Shown piece after piece: positions 51,376 to 60,648 of a DNA stretch of 64,000 nucleotides. Source of the DNA: Sulfurimonas sp. UBA2011 (GTDB lineage Bacteria; Campylobacterota; Campylobacteria; Campylobacterales; Sulfurimonadaceae). The first letter of the stretch is position 1; each line of letters begins with the position of its first letter. The notes below the pieces were generated by a model. That model made no database searches, was not told where the DNA came from, and saw only the letters and a list, made by a program, of their open reading frames with translations. The stretch lies in the NCBI GenBank assembly GCA_002335055.1, contig DDCH01000007.1, forward strand, positions 12,978 to 76,977. The letters run 5' to 3'. The position numbers and the translations under genes are program-made.

Positions 51376-53112
51376 TTATTTACTTAAAAAACCCATAGAT
51401 TTTTCACTGTCAAAGTTTGCATCTTTTTCTCTTTTTATCTCATCAATAAAGTCTTGTGTAGTAAAAAGAGGTTTTTTTCGTACTGCAACCTTATAAGCTG
51501 TGTTTTTAACTATCAAGCTAATCTGTCCACCAGTAAGTGAATATGTAGCTAATTCTTTTATGTCAAACTTTTTCTCATATGGAGCATCAGTAGGTAGCAT
51601 TAACTTCCAAAGTTCTAAACGCTGCATTTTATCAGGTTTTTTAAACTCTATCTTGTAGTTAAAGCGACGTGAAAATGCTTTATCGATATTTTCAAGTAAG
51701 TTTGTTGTCGCTATAAGCATACCACGAAAATTTTCTATCTGTTCTAAAAAAATATTTTGCATTTGGTTATGCATCTGGTCAGCACCAGTTATTGTTCCTG
51801 AGCTTCTCGCACCTAAGAACTGATCAGCCTCATTTAGTAGTAAAATAGGCTCTGTTTTGGTCTTTTCACTTAACTCATAAAAGGTGTCAAAAATCTTACG
51901 AACATTTTTTTCGCTCTCCCCTACATACATAGAAAGTATCTTTGAGCAATCAAATGCAAGGACTTGGCGTTTAAGAGACTTTGCCAGGGAGTATGCTGTC
52001 ATAGTTTTACCAGTTCCAGCTGCCCCATAAAAAATAATCCGAGCATCTATACCAGACTTTTTATCTTTTATACCCCATTTTACAAGGCGAGCCACTACTT
52101 CTTTGTCTACTTGTTGCATAAGGTTGTCAAGGGTCTCACGAGTTGTATCATTAAGAACTACTTCATCTAACGATGTGTCACTGTCTATAAGTTCGAAAAT
52201 ATCTTGTTCTTCTATAAGTGCTCCAAGTTTTAAACGTGTTACTTTTTTTCTTTTTTGTGGATGAATTATACTTTGAAGTACATCATCTACTATATAAAAT
52301 GCACGTGAAATTCCACCAAAAGGATTGAGCATCTCTTCATAGTCAATGATTTCATTACTTATAAGGTTTGCACCATCTTCAAGTAAAGAACGGTTCTTTA
52401 TGCGCTCATAATCATCTAAGGATATTAAATCTATGAGAGCATTCATCTCACGAAGTGAGGCATCACTTGCACTGTACTCTTCACGAAGTAGTGCTATAAA
52501 TATAACTTGTTCTAAAGTAGTCATCTTTTTTGTTTTAAAAAATTTATCTAATACTAGGTTTTCTGAGGTTTGTGCAACTCTTTCATCTATACGAATCTCA
52601 AGAAGTTTCAGCTTTGCCTGAAGTCTATCTATTCCTAATGAGTGTTCATGTACATTTTGACGAATTACTGACATCTTCTGATACAGTTCAATACGAAAAA
52701 ATTGGTCTTGAAGGTACTCTAGGTGATCGGCATAAGGTTTTACATCAGGTAAGTCAGATTCTATAGACCCCTCTTGCAGAAGTCGTAAAAATGATGGAGT
52801 AAGTCCAACTGCTGTGTTTAAGAGTTCTAAGGGTGTTACTTCTGAAATTTTTATTGGAGTAAAACTTTGTTGATGAATCCAACCGAGTTCTAGTAGGTTT
52901 TTAAGCTCACTTAAGTGCTCTAAATGTTCAAAATTTTGAACACTATAAAGTTCTTGGAGTAATGTAAGTACAAGTAAGTCATCTTCACCTTCCATATACT
53001 TTTGTGCTAAAAACTGAAGCATCTCTGCTTCAATTTTACTACATTTAAGATGTGTAAAAACTATAGTTTTACTCACATTTTTTTGTGATAAGAAATTTAC
53101 TAAATTTTTCAA
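51376..53112 (-). CDS. AAA-family ATPase with altered Walker B
   Basis: A 578-residue cytoplasmic AAA+ protein. The N-terminal 250 residues are helical and unfamiliar. The ATPase module has Walker A FYGAAGTGKTM, the substrate-contact region, and a Walker B reading ILLLNEADQF, with N in place of the metal-binding D while the catalytic E is kept; this form is known in a subgroup of bacterial AAA proteins. Sensor 1 is MLIATTNL and the arginine finger region is KAFSRRFNYKIEF. Exact role unknown. Confidence 0.85.
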   Translation of the reverse strand: MKNLVNFLSQKNVSKTIVFTHLKCSKIEAEMLQFLAQKYMEGEDDLLVLTLLQELYSVQNFEHLEHLSELKNLLELGWIHQQSFTPIKISEVTPLELLNTAVGLTPSFLRLLQEGSIESDLPDVKPYADHLEYLQDQFFRIELYQKMSVIRQNVHEHSLGIDRLQAKLKLLEIRIDERVAQTSENLVLDKFFKTKKMTTLEQVIFIALLREEYSASDASLREMNALIDLISLDDYERIKNRSLLEDGANLISNEIIDYEEMLNPFGGISRAFYIVDDVLQSIIHPQKRKKVTRLKLGALIEEQDIFELIDSDTSLDEVVLNDTTRETLDNLMQQVDKEVVARLVKWGIKDKKSGIDARIIFYGAAGTGKTMTAYSLAKSLKRQVLAFDCSKILSMYVGESEKNVRKIFDTFYELSEKTKTEPILLLNEADQFLGARSSGTITGADQMHNQMQNIFLEQIENFRGMLIATTNLLENIDKAFSRRFNYKIEFKKPDKMQRLELWKLMLPTDAPYEKKFDIKELATYSLTGGQISLIVKNTAYKVAVRKKPLFTTQDFIDEIKREKDANFDSEKSMGFLSK

Positions 53113-53120
53113 GTCTTTCC

Positions 53121-53319
53121 TTAAAATTTATAACCTACACCGGCTGAGATGAGAAGTGTGTTTGAGTGACTTAATGTACCATTAATCTTGTTTACATTAA
53201 CAGAGCTAGAAATATCTCTCTCTTCTTTCATTGAGTAAAGTACTGATAAACCTACATCCAAAAGAGATAGCTAGCTCATTGGTAACTTCATAAGCTACCC
53301 TAGCATTTATCTCTATCAT
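53121..53319 (-). pseudogene. Relic of an outer-membrane beta-barrel protein
   Basis: The minus strand before TAA 53121-53123 ends with SNTLLISAGVGYKF, a typical barrel C-terminal strand. Just upstream, NVNKINGTLSH is in the same frame. An upstream piece in another frame (INARVAYEVTNELAISFG) is a further barrel-like strand, split by a frame change near 53250. Only about the last 60 residues are left. The rest of the 348-bp gap to nfo holds no intact gene. Confidence 0.65.
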
Positions 53320-53460
53320 TTAAAGTGTAAACTCTTCTGCAGAAGTTTTAGCAGGCTTTTCTTTCCACTTTCAAGTCAAGCCACTAGGAACTACTATACT
53401 TAAACCAAGTCAAACTATGCTGTGTCGCTGAACTTTAGTTCGTGTCATTAATATTATTAC

Positions 53461-54348
53461 TTAATTCTCAAAACTATAGAGTAGTTCTATCTCTTCTTTC
53501 CATATAGTATCATCGATTGTCTCTAAAACAAGAGGAATATCATTCATTCTCTCATCTTGCATTAGAAATTTAAATGAATCTAGACCAATTTCTCCTTTCC
53601 CTAGAGAGTGATGTCTATCAACATGAGAGCCTAAGACTGGTTTAGAGTCATTTATATGCATACCCATAAGGTATTTAAAACCTACAACTTTTTCAAACTC
53701 AGCCCAAGTTTTATCGTAAGTTTCTCTTGTTCTTATGTCGTAACCTGCTGTAAACATATGACAAGTATCTATACAAACACCTATACGAGACTTATCTTCT
53801 ACCTTATCTATGATGTGAGCTAAGTGCTCAAAACGCCAACCAAGATTACTTCCTTGTCCCGCTGTATTTTCTAAAACAGCACTCACACCACTTGTCTTAT
53901 CTAGAGCCATGTTTATTGACTCTGCTATAACATCTAAACAAACATCTTCAATCGGTTTCATAATCTCAATATTTTCTTTATCTGCTTTTTTTACCTTGGA
54001 GAGATGACTACCTGGGTGAAAGTTAAGACGATCTAGACCTAGTAATGCACACCGTTCTAACTCGTCTATAAACGCAGCCCGAGACTTCTCTAATTTCTCC
54101 ACTTCTGGATGACCTAAGTTGATAAGGTAAGAGTCATGTGGGAGTATATGCTTTGGCAATATCCCACTTTTATCTAAAGCTGACTTAAACTTATCGATTG
54201 TCTCAGTATCTAAATCTTTTGAAACCCATTGACGTTGATTTTTAGTAAAAAGAGCAAATGCTTTTGCACCTATCGCCTCTGCGTTTGTCACTGCATTAAA
54301 CACTCCACCACTAGCAGAGCAATGTGCTCCTACAAATTTATTACTCAT
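53461..54348 (-). CDS. nfo: Endonuclease IV (AP endonuclease)
   Basis: Cuts DNA at abasic sites with three zinc ions in a TIM barrel. The 295 residues contain VGAHCSASGGVFNAV at the start, NFHPGSHL, VLENTAGQGSNLGW, GVCIDTCHMFTAGYDI (metal ligands) and the HINDSKPVLGSHVDRHHSLGKGEIG block. The start overlaps the lipoprotein gene stop by 4 bp. Confidence 0.96.
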   Translation of the reverse strand: MSNKFVGAHCSASGGVFNAVTNAEAIGAKAFALFTKNQRQWVSKDLDTETIDKFKSALDKSGILPKHILPHDSYLINLGHPEVEKLEKSRAAFIDELERCALLGLDRLNFHPGSHLSKVKKADKENIEIMKPIEDVCLDVIAESINMALDKTSGVSAVLENTAGQGSNLGWRFEHLAHIIDKVEDKSRIGVCIDTCHMFTAGYDIRTRETYDKTWAEFEKVVGFKYLMGMHINDSKPVLGSHVDRHHSLGKGEIGLDSFKFLMQDERMNDIPLVLETIDDTIWKEEIELLYSFEN

Positions 54349-54821
54349 TTTATATCCTTGATTTTAAATAGTATTTTGTTCTTTTTATCTTTAAAGCAAA
54401 TCTCATTTCGAGTCACTCTATATAGTATCTCTACATCTGAGTTTTGTATATTTTGCTCAAATCCATAGCCTGTTTTTTTGAAGTTTTTCCCCTCATACAC
54501 AGGCTTACCTAGAACAATATTTTGCAGAATTGTATCAGGATAATTTTCACTTAAATACTCACTGTTAAAACTACTACGAAGCATACAGCCTTCATTAAGA
54601 CAGATGAGATTATTTATCTCAATATTTTGTATATTATTACCTGCTACAAAAAGTTCAAGTCGTATAGAATTATCTGTGTTTTTTATGTACCCTAAGTCGG
54701 AAAATTTTAAAATTTTTGTTTTAATGGTAATAAACTTAGATTTTGAATGTTTGTAGTTTGTAATACTACAAGCACTTAAGAAAAAAAGTAAAATGAATAT
54801 ATTATATTTTACATGAAGCAT
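54345..54821 (-). CDS. Hypothetical lipoprotein
   Basis: A 158-residue protein with signal peptide and lipobox FFLSAC (lipidated C18). The mature part is beta-rich without recognised motifs and has two conserved-looking cysteines in NLICLNEGCMLR. It is co-translated with nfo through the ATGA junction. Function unknown. Confidence 0.7.
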   Translation of the reverse strand: MLHVKYNIFILLFFLSACSITNYKHSKSKFITIKTKILKFSDLGYIKNTDNSIRLELFVAGNNIQNIEINNLICLNEGCMLRSSFNSEYLSENYPDTILQNIVLGKPVYEGKNFKKTGYGFEQNIQNSDVEILYRVTRNEICFKDKKNKILFKIKDIK

Positions 54822-54925
54822 ACATATTGCCTTGATTTATTTAAGAATATTTAGAATTATAGCATTTATGCGGGGGAATTGAAGAAAGCTTAACTACACT
54901 CATAAAGAGTATAGTTAGGAAGAAA

Positions 54926-55942
54926 TTATTTAAGTTTAGAAACGATACTTTTTACTGCATCACTTGCATGGTTGAATGCTAATGCAATACTACCTTGATC
55001 CGTGACAACATCACCGATAGTATAAAGACCTTCAACATTAGTTTCAAATGTATTTTCATCGTATACAGGAACATCCCACTCACCAGTTTTAACACCAGAG
55101 TTTACAAGAAGATCCTTAGGTGTTGTACCACCAAGTGCATAAACAGCTCTATCATACTCAGCAGATGTACCATCAGTAAAGTTTACTTGGATTTTTCCAC
55201 TTTCTGATTGCTCAAGACTCTCAACATCAACACCCATTTTATTTAGAATTTTTCCATTATCTAAATACTTAGTACACATTTCAGTATTGATAGGGTTCAT
55301 ACGTGTAATTTCAGCTTTACGATAGTTAAGTGTTACAACACAATCTTCTAAATCTTCAAGTTCAACAAGACCATATGCATACTCACCAGCAGTATCTCCA
55401 CCACCAACGATCATAACTCTCTCGCCATTTTGAACCTTAGAAAGGTTGAAGTTTAGCATTGGCTTGATTTCTTTTGGAAATTTATACTTTGGTCTATTTG
55501 GTTTACCCATACGACCAACTGATAAAATAACATTTCTAGCTCTAATAGTCTCAATACCTTCTGCTATGTCATCGTGACCAAAAATCATTTCAAAAAGACC
55601 GTCTTCATTCTTTGTTACTCTGATGATATCATGGTTATACTCAAACTTATCAAGTACACCCGCAGCTTGAAGTTTTACTTCCATTTGCTCAATATACTCT
55701 TCTTTAGAACACTCTTCAAAAGAAACATTACCAGTAAACTCAAACTTGATTCCCATCCAGTCTTTATCTACACGTTTACCTTTTTTGTAAAATTTATGAA
55801 TCATGTCATTATGATGTGGTGCTTTATCTATAACAATTATGTTTTCAACACCTGCAAGTTTTGCTTCAATAGCAGATGCCATTCCACCAGGGCCTGCACC
55901 AATTATTGCGATATCTACTATTTTTCCATTTTCGTGAATCAT
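54926..55942 (-). CDS. FAD/NAD(P)-dependent oxidoreductase, thioredoxin-reductase-like without CxxC
   Basis: A 338-residue flavoprotein with two dinucleotide motifs: IIGAGPGGMASAIEA (FAD, about 13-27) and MIVGGGDTAGEYAYGL (NAD(P), about 177). The C-terminal FAD segment is GLYTIGDVVTDQGSIALAFNHASDA. There is no redox CxxC, so it is not a thioredoxin reductase. It is closer in layout to the thioredoxin-reductase-like ferredoxin/flavodoxin-NAD(P)+ reductases or YpdA-type proteins. The partner is unknown; a link to the flavodoxin-fed complex I is possible. Confidence 0.82.
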   Translation of the reverse strand: MIHENGKIVDIAIIGAGPGGMASAIEAKLAGVENIIVIDKAPHHNDMIHKFYKKGKRVDKDWMGIKFEFTGNVSFEECSKEEYIEQMEVKLQAAGVLDKFEYNHDIIRVTKNEDGLFEMIFGHDDIAEGIETIRARNVILSVGRMGKPNRPKYKFPKEIKPMLNFNLSKVQNGERVMIVGGGDTAGEYAYGLVELEDLEDCVVTLNYRKAEITRMNPINTEMCTKYLDNGKILNKMGVDVESLEQSESGKIQVNFTDGTSAEYDRAVYALGGTTPKDLLVNSGVKTGEWDVPVYDENTFETNVEGLYTIGDVVTDQGSIALAFNHASDAVKSIVSKLK

Positions 55943-56176
55943 GTTGTTTCCTTTGTAATTAAGAGCTGTAAGATACTAAAATACACTCTAATAATATAAT
56001 TTCAAAATTATAGTATATTAAAATTAAAATATCTACCTATTGAGTAGAAAAATAACTTTTTAGCTTCAAAACAACATACTGAATATAGAAAAATTGGCAA
56101 ATTGTCATATTATACACACTTCCCAGTTTAGTCTGCTACTATAAGTAACAATTAAACTTCTTATATAGGTAAAAAT

Positions 56177-57448
56177 TTGAAAATTCACATAGATATCGAC
56201 TGTTTTTTTGTTAGTGCTGCTCGTATTGTAGAGCCCGGGTTAGAGCATAAAGCGGTGGCTATTGGTGGGAGAAGTGATACAAAAATATTTAATAAAGATG
56301 CAAAAAATCAGACTGTAAACTTTGAAAACACTGGAAGTTTTGTTCCTACATTTTATAAGGCTTATGAGAAAAAAGACGATGATATAGCATCCTTCACAGA
56401 TGCAAATGGTAAAATAAGAGGAATTTTAACTACATCTTCATATGAAGCTCGTTCATTTGGCATCAAAACAGCCATGACTATCCGTGAAGCACTACAGCTC
56501 TGTCCTCATCTCATCATAAAAGCACCAAATATGTCTCTGTATCAAAAACTCTCACATGAACTCCATGAGTTCTTATGTACAAAGATTCCTCTAGTTGAGC
56601 AGGCAAGCATTGATGAGTTTTATGGAGATTTAAGTGGTTGGGTTGAAGATAAAGACATCCCTGCCTTTATTGATACACTCCGCCATGAGATACTTCATGT
56701 TTTAAAACTCCCAGTATCTATAGGAGCTGCCCCTACTAGGTACATAGCAAAACTAGCAACTACCTATGCCAAACCTTTTGGTTCGAAGGTTATAGATAAG
56801 TATAACTTTGATTCTTTTGTAAACCCTATTGTTGTGGGAGATTTTGCAGGTATCGGTAAAAGTATGAAACAAAAACTCTATGGTGCACAGATTCATACTC
56901 TAGGTGACATTCGTAAACGCAGAGGTACTCTAGAGTCTTGGGGACCTTATTCCACTGATCTTTATAAACGTATTAACGGTGAGGTTGATGCAGCCATTAA
57001 AACAAGCCATAAAAGAAAGTCTATAGGTATTAGCCGAACTATGGATCCTCTCTATGACAGGAGAGAGCTTAAACGCCGTGTTCATATACTTACCCGACAT
57101 CTCGCTTATGCTATTTTAAAACTAGATGTTATACCTACTGTATTTCACTTAGGTATTCGTTATGAAATGAATCAAAAATCTCATAAAAATATCTCACTTG
57201 CAGAACTCTTTACAGAAAAGAAATTTGACTCTTTATGCATAAAACTTTTTAACCAAGCAGATACACAAAAAAGACTCAAAGTTATAAATCTCAGTATTAA
57301 TTGTTCTAGTTTTACACGAGACTCTAAAAAAGAGCTTTCTCTCATAGGATTTAATGAAGAGCAAAAAATGAAAAAACTAACAGAACAGACACAAATTTTA
57401 AGAGAGAAGTATGGCATAGATACATTAAAATGGGGCAGTGAAATGTAA
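56177..57448 (+). CDS. dinB: Y-family DNA polymerase IV
   Basis: A translesion polymerase. The 423 residues start at TTG 56177, with AGGT upstream. Catalytic acids are D6 and D8 region (HIDIDCFFVSA) and the ASIDEFYGDLSG motif near residue 142. The finger/thumb region includes RGILTTSSYEARSFGIKTAMT. The C-terminal little-finger domain is present. It differs from E. coli DinB in an insertion after residue 30 with NKDAKNQTVNF. Confidence 0.88.
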   Translation: MKIHIDIDCFFVSAARIVEPGLEHKAVAIGGRSDTKIFNKDAKNQTVNFENTGSFVPTFYKAYEKKDDDIASFTDANGKIRGILTTSSYEARSFGIKTAMTIREALQLCPHLIIKAPNMSLYQKLSHELHEFLCTKIPLVEQASIDEFYGDLSGWVEDKDIPAFIDTLRHEILHVLKLPVSIGAAPTRYIAKLATTYAKPFGSKVIDKYNFDSFVNPIVVGDFAGIGKSMKQKLYGAQIHTLGDIRKRRGTLESWGPYSTDLYKRINGEVDAAIKTSHKRKSIGISRTMDPLYDRRELKRRVHILTRHLAYAILKLDVIPTVFHLGIRYEMNQKSHKNISLAELFTEKKFDSLCIKLFNQADTQKRLKVINLSINCSSFTRDSKKELSLIGFNEEQKMKKLTEQTQILREKYGIDTLKWGSEM

Positions 57449-57472
57449 TCATTATATGATACAATATCTACT

Positions 57473-58411
57473 ATGACAAACTCTAAACTACTCGAGCAGT
57501 TTCGCTCCTTTTATTTTCGTAACTACCCAAATGATATGGAGATTCAAATCTCCTACTTCTCAGTTTTTGGTGGTTTAGGATGGGATATAGACACTTCTAA
57601 ACCCATTAATGAGTTAATACAAGAGCTAATCATAGAAAACTTTGATATTTTAAATCAAAAAATAGAAGAGTTAATAGATACACAACCTTCACATAAACGC
57701 CTACTTCAGGCATTAGCTACTGGAGATAGAAAAATCTTTTCTGCCTTTAAGAGAGCTGGACTCAACAATGGAAATGGAGGAGGAGCACTCAACTACCTTC
57801 AAGATGTAGGACTAATTCAGATGGAGTATTCTAGAGAACGCCACCCACGAGAGATAAATCCAAATGCAAAACTAAAACGCCGTGATGCAAGACATAGAAT
57901 CTCTCACAAGGTACTTTTTTCCCATCCATTTGTTAGGTTCTGGTTTTATTTTATCACTCCTCAAATCGCCAACATCAAAGAGAAAAATTATGAAGCCCTA
58001 CACTCAAATATTGAGAAGCATTTAAATAGCTACACAAGTCTCATTTTTGAAGAGTTAAGTGAAGTTTTACTTAATTATAATCTCAGAGATGCACAGATTA
58101 TCAGTTCAGGTAGTTACTGGGATGCGAACTTAGAGATAGATATATTAACCCTTACAAATGATGAAAATATATATGTAAGTGAGTGCAAGTGGACAAATCA
58201 TATTATAAACAAAAAAGAGTTACATAAACTAAATGAAAAATGTGTCAAACTTGACATAATTCCTACACAAATTATTCTCTTCTCAAAACGTGGGTTTTCT
58301 AAAGAGTTAGAGCAACTAAAGAGTAGTGCTCTTGTACTTTATAGCTCAGAAGATTTTGAAGCCTTACTCAAAAATGTTTCAAAAGATGAACTTATAGAAA
58401 ATTTTATTTAA
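57473..58411 (+). CDS. DUF234 domain protein with nuclease-like C-terminus
   Basis: A 312-residue protein resembling the C-terminal part of archaeal-type ATPases of the DUF234 family, but without the N-terminal P-loop ATPase. Residues 75-150 look like a winged helix (DRKIFSAFKRAGLNNGNGGGALNYL and following). The C-terminal part has a restriction-endonuclease-like pattern, EIDILTL near residue 221 and ECKW near residue 236, separated as in PD-(D/E)xK folds. It follows dinB by 25 bp. Function unknown; nuclease activity is inference. Confidence 0.65.
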   Translation: MTNSKLLEQFRSFYFRNYPNDMEIQISYFSVFGGLGWDIDTSKPINELIQELIIENFDILNQKIEELIDTQPSHKRLLQALATGDRKIFSAFKRAGLNNGNGGGALNYLQDVGLIQMEYSRERHPREINPNAKLKRRDARHRISHKVLFSHPFVRFWFYFITPQIANIKEKNYEALHSNIEKHLNSYTSLIFEELSEVLLNYNLRDAQIISSGSYWDANLEIDILTLTNDENIYVSECKWTNHIINKKELHKLNEKCVKLDIIPTQIILFSKRGFSKELEQLKSSALVLYSSEDFEALLKNVSKDELIENFI

Positions 58412-58869
58412 CTCACAACCTTCAATGCTGTGTATGCTTCTTGAAGTAGTTGAAACTTTTGAGTATAGTGTTCTACCATATGAGGTGCTTCATGAATTAC
58501 CTTATCAGGATGGTAGACTTTAGTTAGTTTTTTGTATGACTTTTTAAGAGCATCTTGACTCGCGCCTACAGGACATTCTAGTACTGTATAAAAAAGTGTG
58601 TTCTCATCTTCTTCCTCTTTACATAAATCACCAAAACTAAAATTAGCAAAATCGCTATAGAGTTTAGACATAAAATGATTATCGTAAGTGTACTGAATCT
58701 TATAGTGCAAGATATGCCGTTTATTAAGTGCTCTCTCTAGTCTTGCTTTTGCTTTAAAATCAGAGACATCTATCACAAGGGAGAGATCTGTCCCTCTTTC
58801 TACATATACTTCTAACTGGGAACGCATATAGTTAAGAACCCACGAGTTAGGTGTTTTTATCATAAGCAT
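58408..58869 (-). CDS. DnaJ-domain protein, C-terminal part of a split gene
   Basis: The 153-residue frame starts MLMIKTPNSWVLNYMR and ends with a J-domain (about residues 92-151) containing the HPD motif in KVYHPDKV. The next upstream frame (58847-59083) reads VNLYAYDKNT and stops where this one begins. Removing one A from the run AAAAA near 58860 would fuse them as YDKTPNSWV into about 223 residues. So this is probably the larger part of one frameshifted gene, or a sequencing error. J-domain proteins recruit DnaK. Confidence 0.7.
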   Translation of the reverse strand: MLMIKTPNSWVLNYMRSQLEVYVERGTDLSLVIDVSDFKAKARLERALNKRHILHYKIQYTYDNHFMSKLYSDFANFSFGDLCKEEEDENTLFYTVLECPVGASQDALKKSYKKLTKVYHPDKVIHEAPHMVEHYTQKFQLLQEAYTALKVVS

Positions 58870-59083
58870 AAAGATTTACTTTTATAACTTCTGGCTCTTG
58901 AAGTTTTTCTAACTCAATTTTTATAGGTTGTGTTCCAAACTTTAACATACTTCTTAGAAAAAACTCATGCTTAAAATCATGTGTTTTCGCATGATGTTCG
59001 CTGAGTTGCTGTATAAACTCTTCTCTCACCTCAGTAAGGTTTTCATTACGAAAAACAAGAACAGACTTTGGTAAAAAAAGCAT
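58847..59083 (-). CDS. N-terminal fragment of the split DnaJ-domain gene
   Basis: A 78-residue frame (MLFLPKSVLVFRNENL...), polar and mixed alpha/beta, ending YAYDKNT at TAA. It has no features of its own and overlaps the J-domain frame by 23 bp in a different frame. It is best read as the first third of the same gene, interrupted by a +1 change in a homopolymer. Confidence 0.6.
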   Translation of the reverse strand: MLFLPKSVLVFRNENLTEVREEFIQQLSEHHAKTHDFKHEFFLRSMLKFGTQPIKIELEKLQEPEVIKVNLYAYDKNT

Positions 59084-59242
59084 TCTACCTGCGTGATGAT
59101 GATTTAAAAATCCATATACCTTACGTTTAGGACGGTTTTTTATAAATTAAGTAAAAAGAGTTCCACTCTATTACTTTCTTCAGACTTACTGTGTTAATTT
59201 ATAGTTTCAATAAGCTTTCATTTTATTTATAGGTAATTTTTG

Positions 59243-59248
59243 TATAAT
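59243..59248 (+). promoter_or_regulatory. Extended -10 box for purF
   Basis: TGTATAAT, with the TATAAT hexamer at 59243-59248, about 40 bp before the purF TTG start. No clear -35 box. Confidence 0.45.
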
Positions 59249-59286
59249 TGCATTAATTATTTACTATTAGGTTAGAAGGATATAAT

Positions 59287-60648
59287 TTGCGCGAAGATAT
59301 AAACGAAAAATGTGCTGTTGTCGGAATTTTTGGTCATGAAGAGGCTTCTAAACTAGCTTACTTTTCACTACACGCTTTACAACACCGTGGCCAAGAAGCT
59401 GCAGGTATCAGTTCATCTGATGGAAAAAAACTTCATACTATTAAGGACCGTGGTCTAGTAATGCAAGTTTTTAATGAAAAAAATCTAGAAACACTCAGTG
59501 GTTCATCTGCTGTAGGGCACACACGTTACTCAACTGCTGGTGATGATTCAATTCTTGATGCACAACCAGTCTTTGCCCGTTATGACCTTGGTGAGATGGC
59601 TATTGTTCACAATGGTAACCTTACTAATGCTCAAGAAGTGCGTACTTCACTTATCGAGAAAGGTGCAATCTTTCAAACATTTATGGATACAGAAAACCTT
59701 ATTCACCTAATCGCTAAAAGTCCTAAAGACAAACTTGTTGATAGAATTATTGATGCAGTTCAGAGAATAGAGGGGGCATTTTCTTTAGTATTTTTAAGTA
59801 GAACGAAAATGTTTGCTATGCGCGATCGTTTTGGTTTTCGTCCTCTAAGTTTAGGCCGTCTTCCAAATGGAGGTTATATTGTTGCTAGTGAAACTTGTGC
59901 ATTTGACCTTGTTGGTGCTACTTTAGTTCGTGATGTTGAACCGGGTGAACTGCTTATATTTGAAAAAGACAAGGCACCTCAAAGTATCAAAGTATATGAG
60001 CCAACACCTAAACACTGTATCTTTGAGTATGTTTATTTTGCTCGTCCTGACTCTACTGTTTATGGTCAGTCTGTATATCAAATGCGTAAAAATATGGGTC
60101 AAGCCTTAGCATCAGTCGAACCAATTGAAGCTGATGTAGTTATACCAGTGCCTGATGGTGGTGTACCAGCAGCTATTGGTTACTCTCAAAAGAGTGGTAT
60201 CCCTTATGAGTTGGGAATAATGAGAAACCATTATATCGGTCGTACTTTTATAGAGCCAACACAAGAGATGCGTGACTTAAAAGTAAAAATGAAACTCTCC
60301 CCCATGATAGATGTTATCAAAGGTAAACGTGTAATCGTTGTAGATGACTCTATTGTTCGTGGTACAACTTCTCGTCGTATCATCAGAATGCTAAAAGAGG
60401 CAGGTGCAAGTGAAGTACATATGCGTGTTTCTTCTCCTCCAACAACTGATCCATGTTTTTATGGTGTAGATACTCCAAGTAAAGATAAGCTAATCGCTTC
60501 AAATATGACAAATCAAGAAATCTGTGACTACATCGAAGCAGATTCACTTGCTTATCTTGATGAAGATTCACTGCTAAAAAGTGTAAATTCTACTGTAGAT
60601 GAAGAAAAGTACTGTACTGCATGTTTTACTGGGAAATACATAGTTTAA
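59287..60648 (+). CDS. purF: Amidophosphoribosyltransferase
   Basis: First enzyme of purine synthesis. It transfers ammonia from glutamine to PRPP. The 453 residues start at TTG 59287, with GAAGGA just upstream. Eight leading residues precede C9, the N-terminal nucleophile after propeptide removal. The phosphoribosyltransferase domain has VIVVDDSIVRGTTSRR. Cysteines in KHCIFEYVYFARPDS, TDPCFYGVD and KYCTACF match the 4Fe-4S ligands of the Bacillus-type enzyme. Confidence 0.95.
   Translation: MREDINEKCAVVGIFGHEEASKLAYFSLHALQHRGQEAAGISSSDGKKLHTIKDRGLVMQVFNEKNLETLSGSSAVGHTRYSTAGDDSILDAQPVFARYDLGEMAIVHNGNLTNAQEVRTSLIEKGAIFQTFMDTENLIHLIAKSPKDKLVDRIIDAVQRIEGAFSLVFLSRTKMFAMRDRFGFRPLSLGRLPNGGYIVASETCAFDLVGATLVRDVEPGELLIFEKDKAPQSIKVYEPTPKHCIFEYVYFARPDSTVYGQSVYQMRKNMGQALASVEPIEADVVIPVPDGGVPAAIGYSQKSGIPYELGIMRNHYIGRTFIEPTQEMRDLKVKMKLSPMIDVIKGKRVIVVDDSIVRGTTSRRIIRMLKEAGASEVHMRVSSPPTTDPCFYGVDTPSKDKLIASNMTNQEICDYIEADSLAYLDEDSLLKSVNSTVDEEKYCTACFTGKYIV

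Noticed and set aside
55574..55999. Plus-strand frame of 141 codons opposite the flavin reductase
   Set aside because: Antisense to a clear FAD/NAD(P) enzyme; aromatic, cysteine-rich shadow translation.
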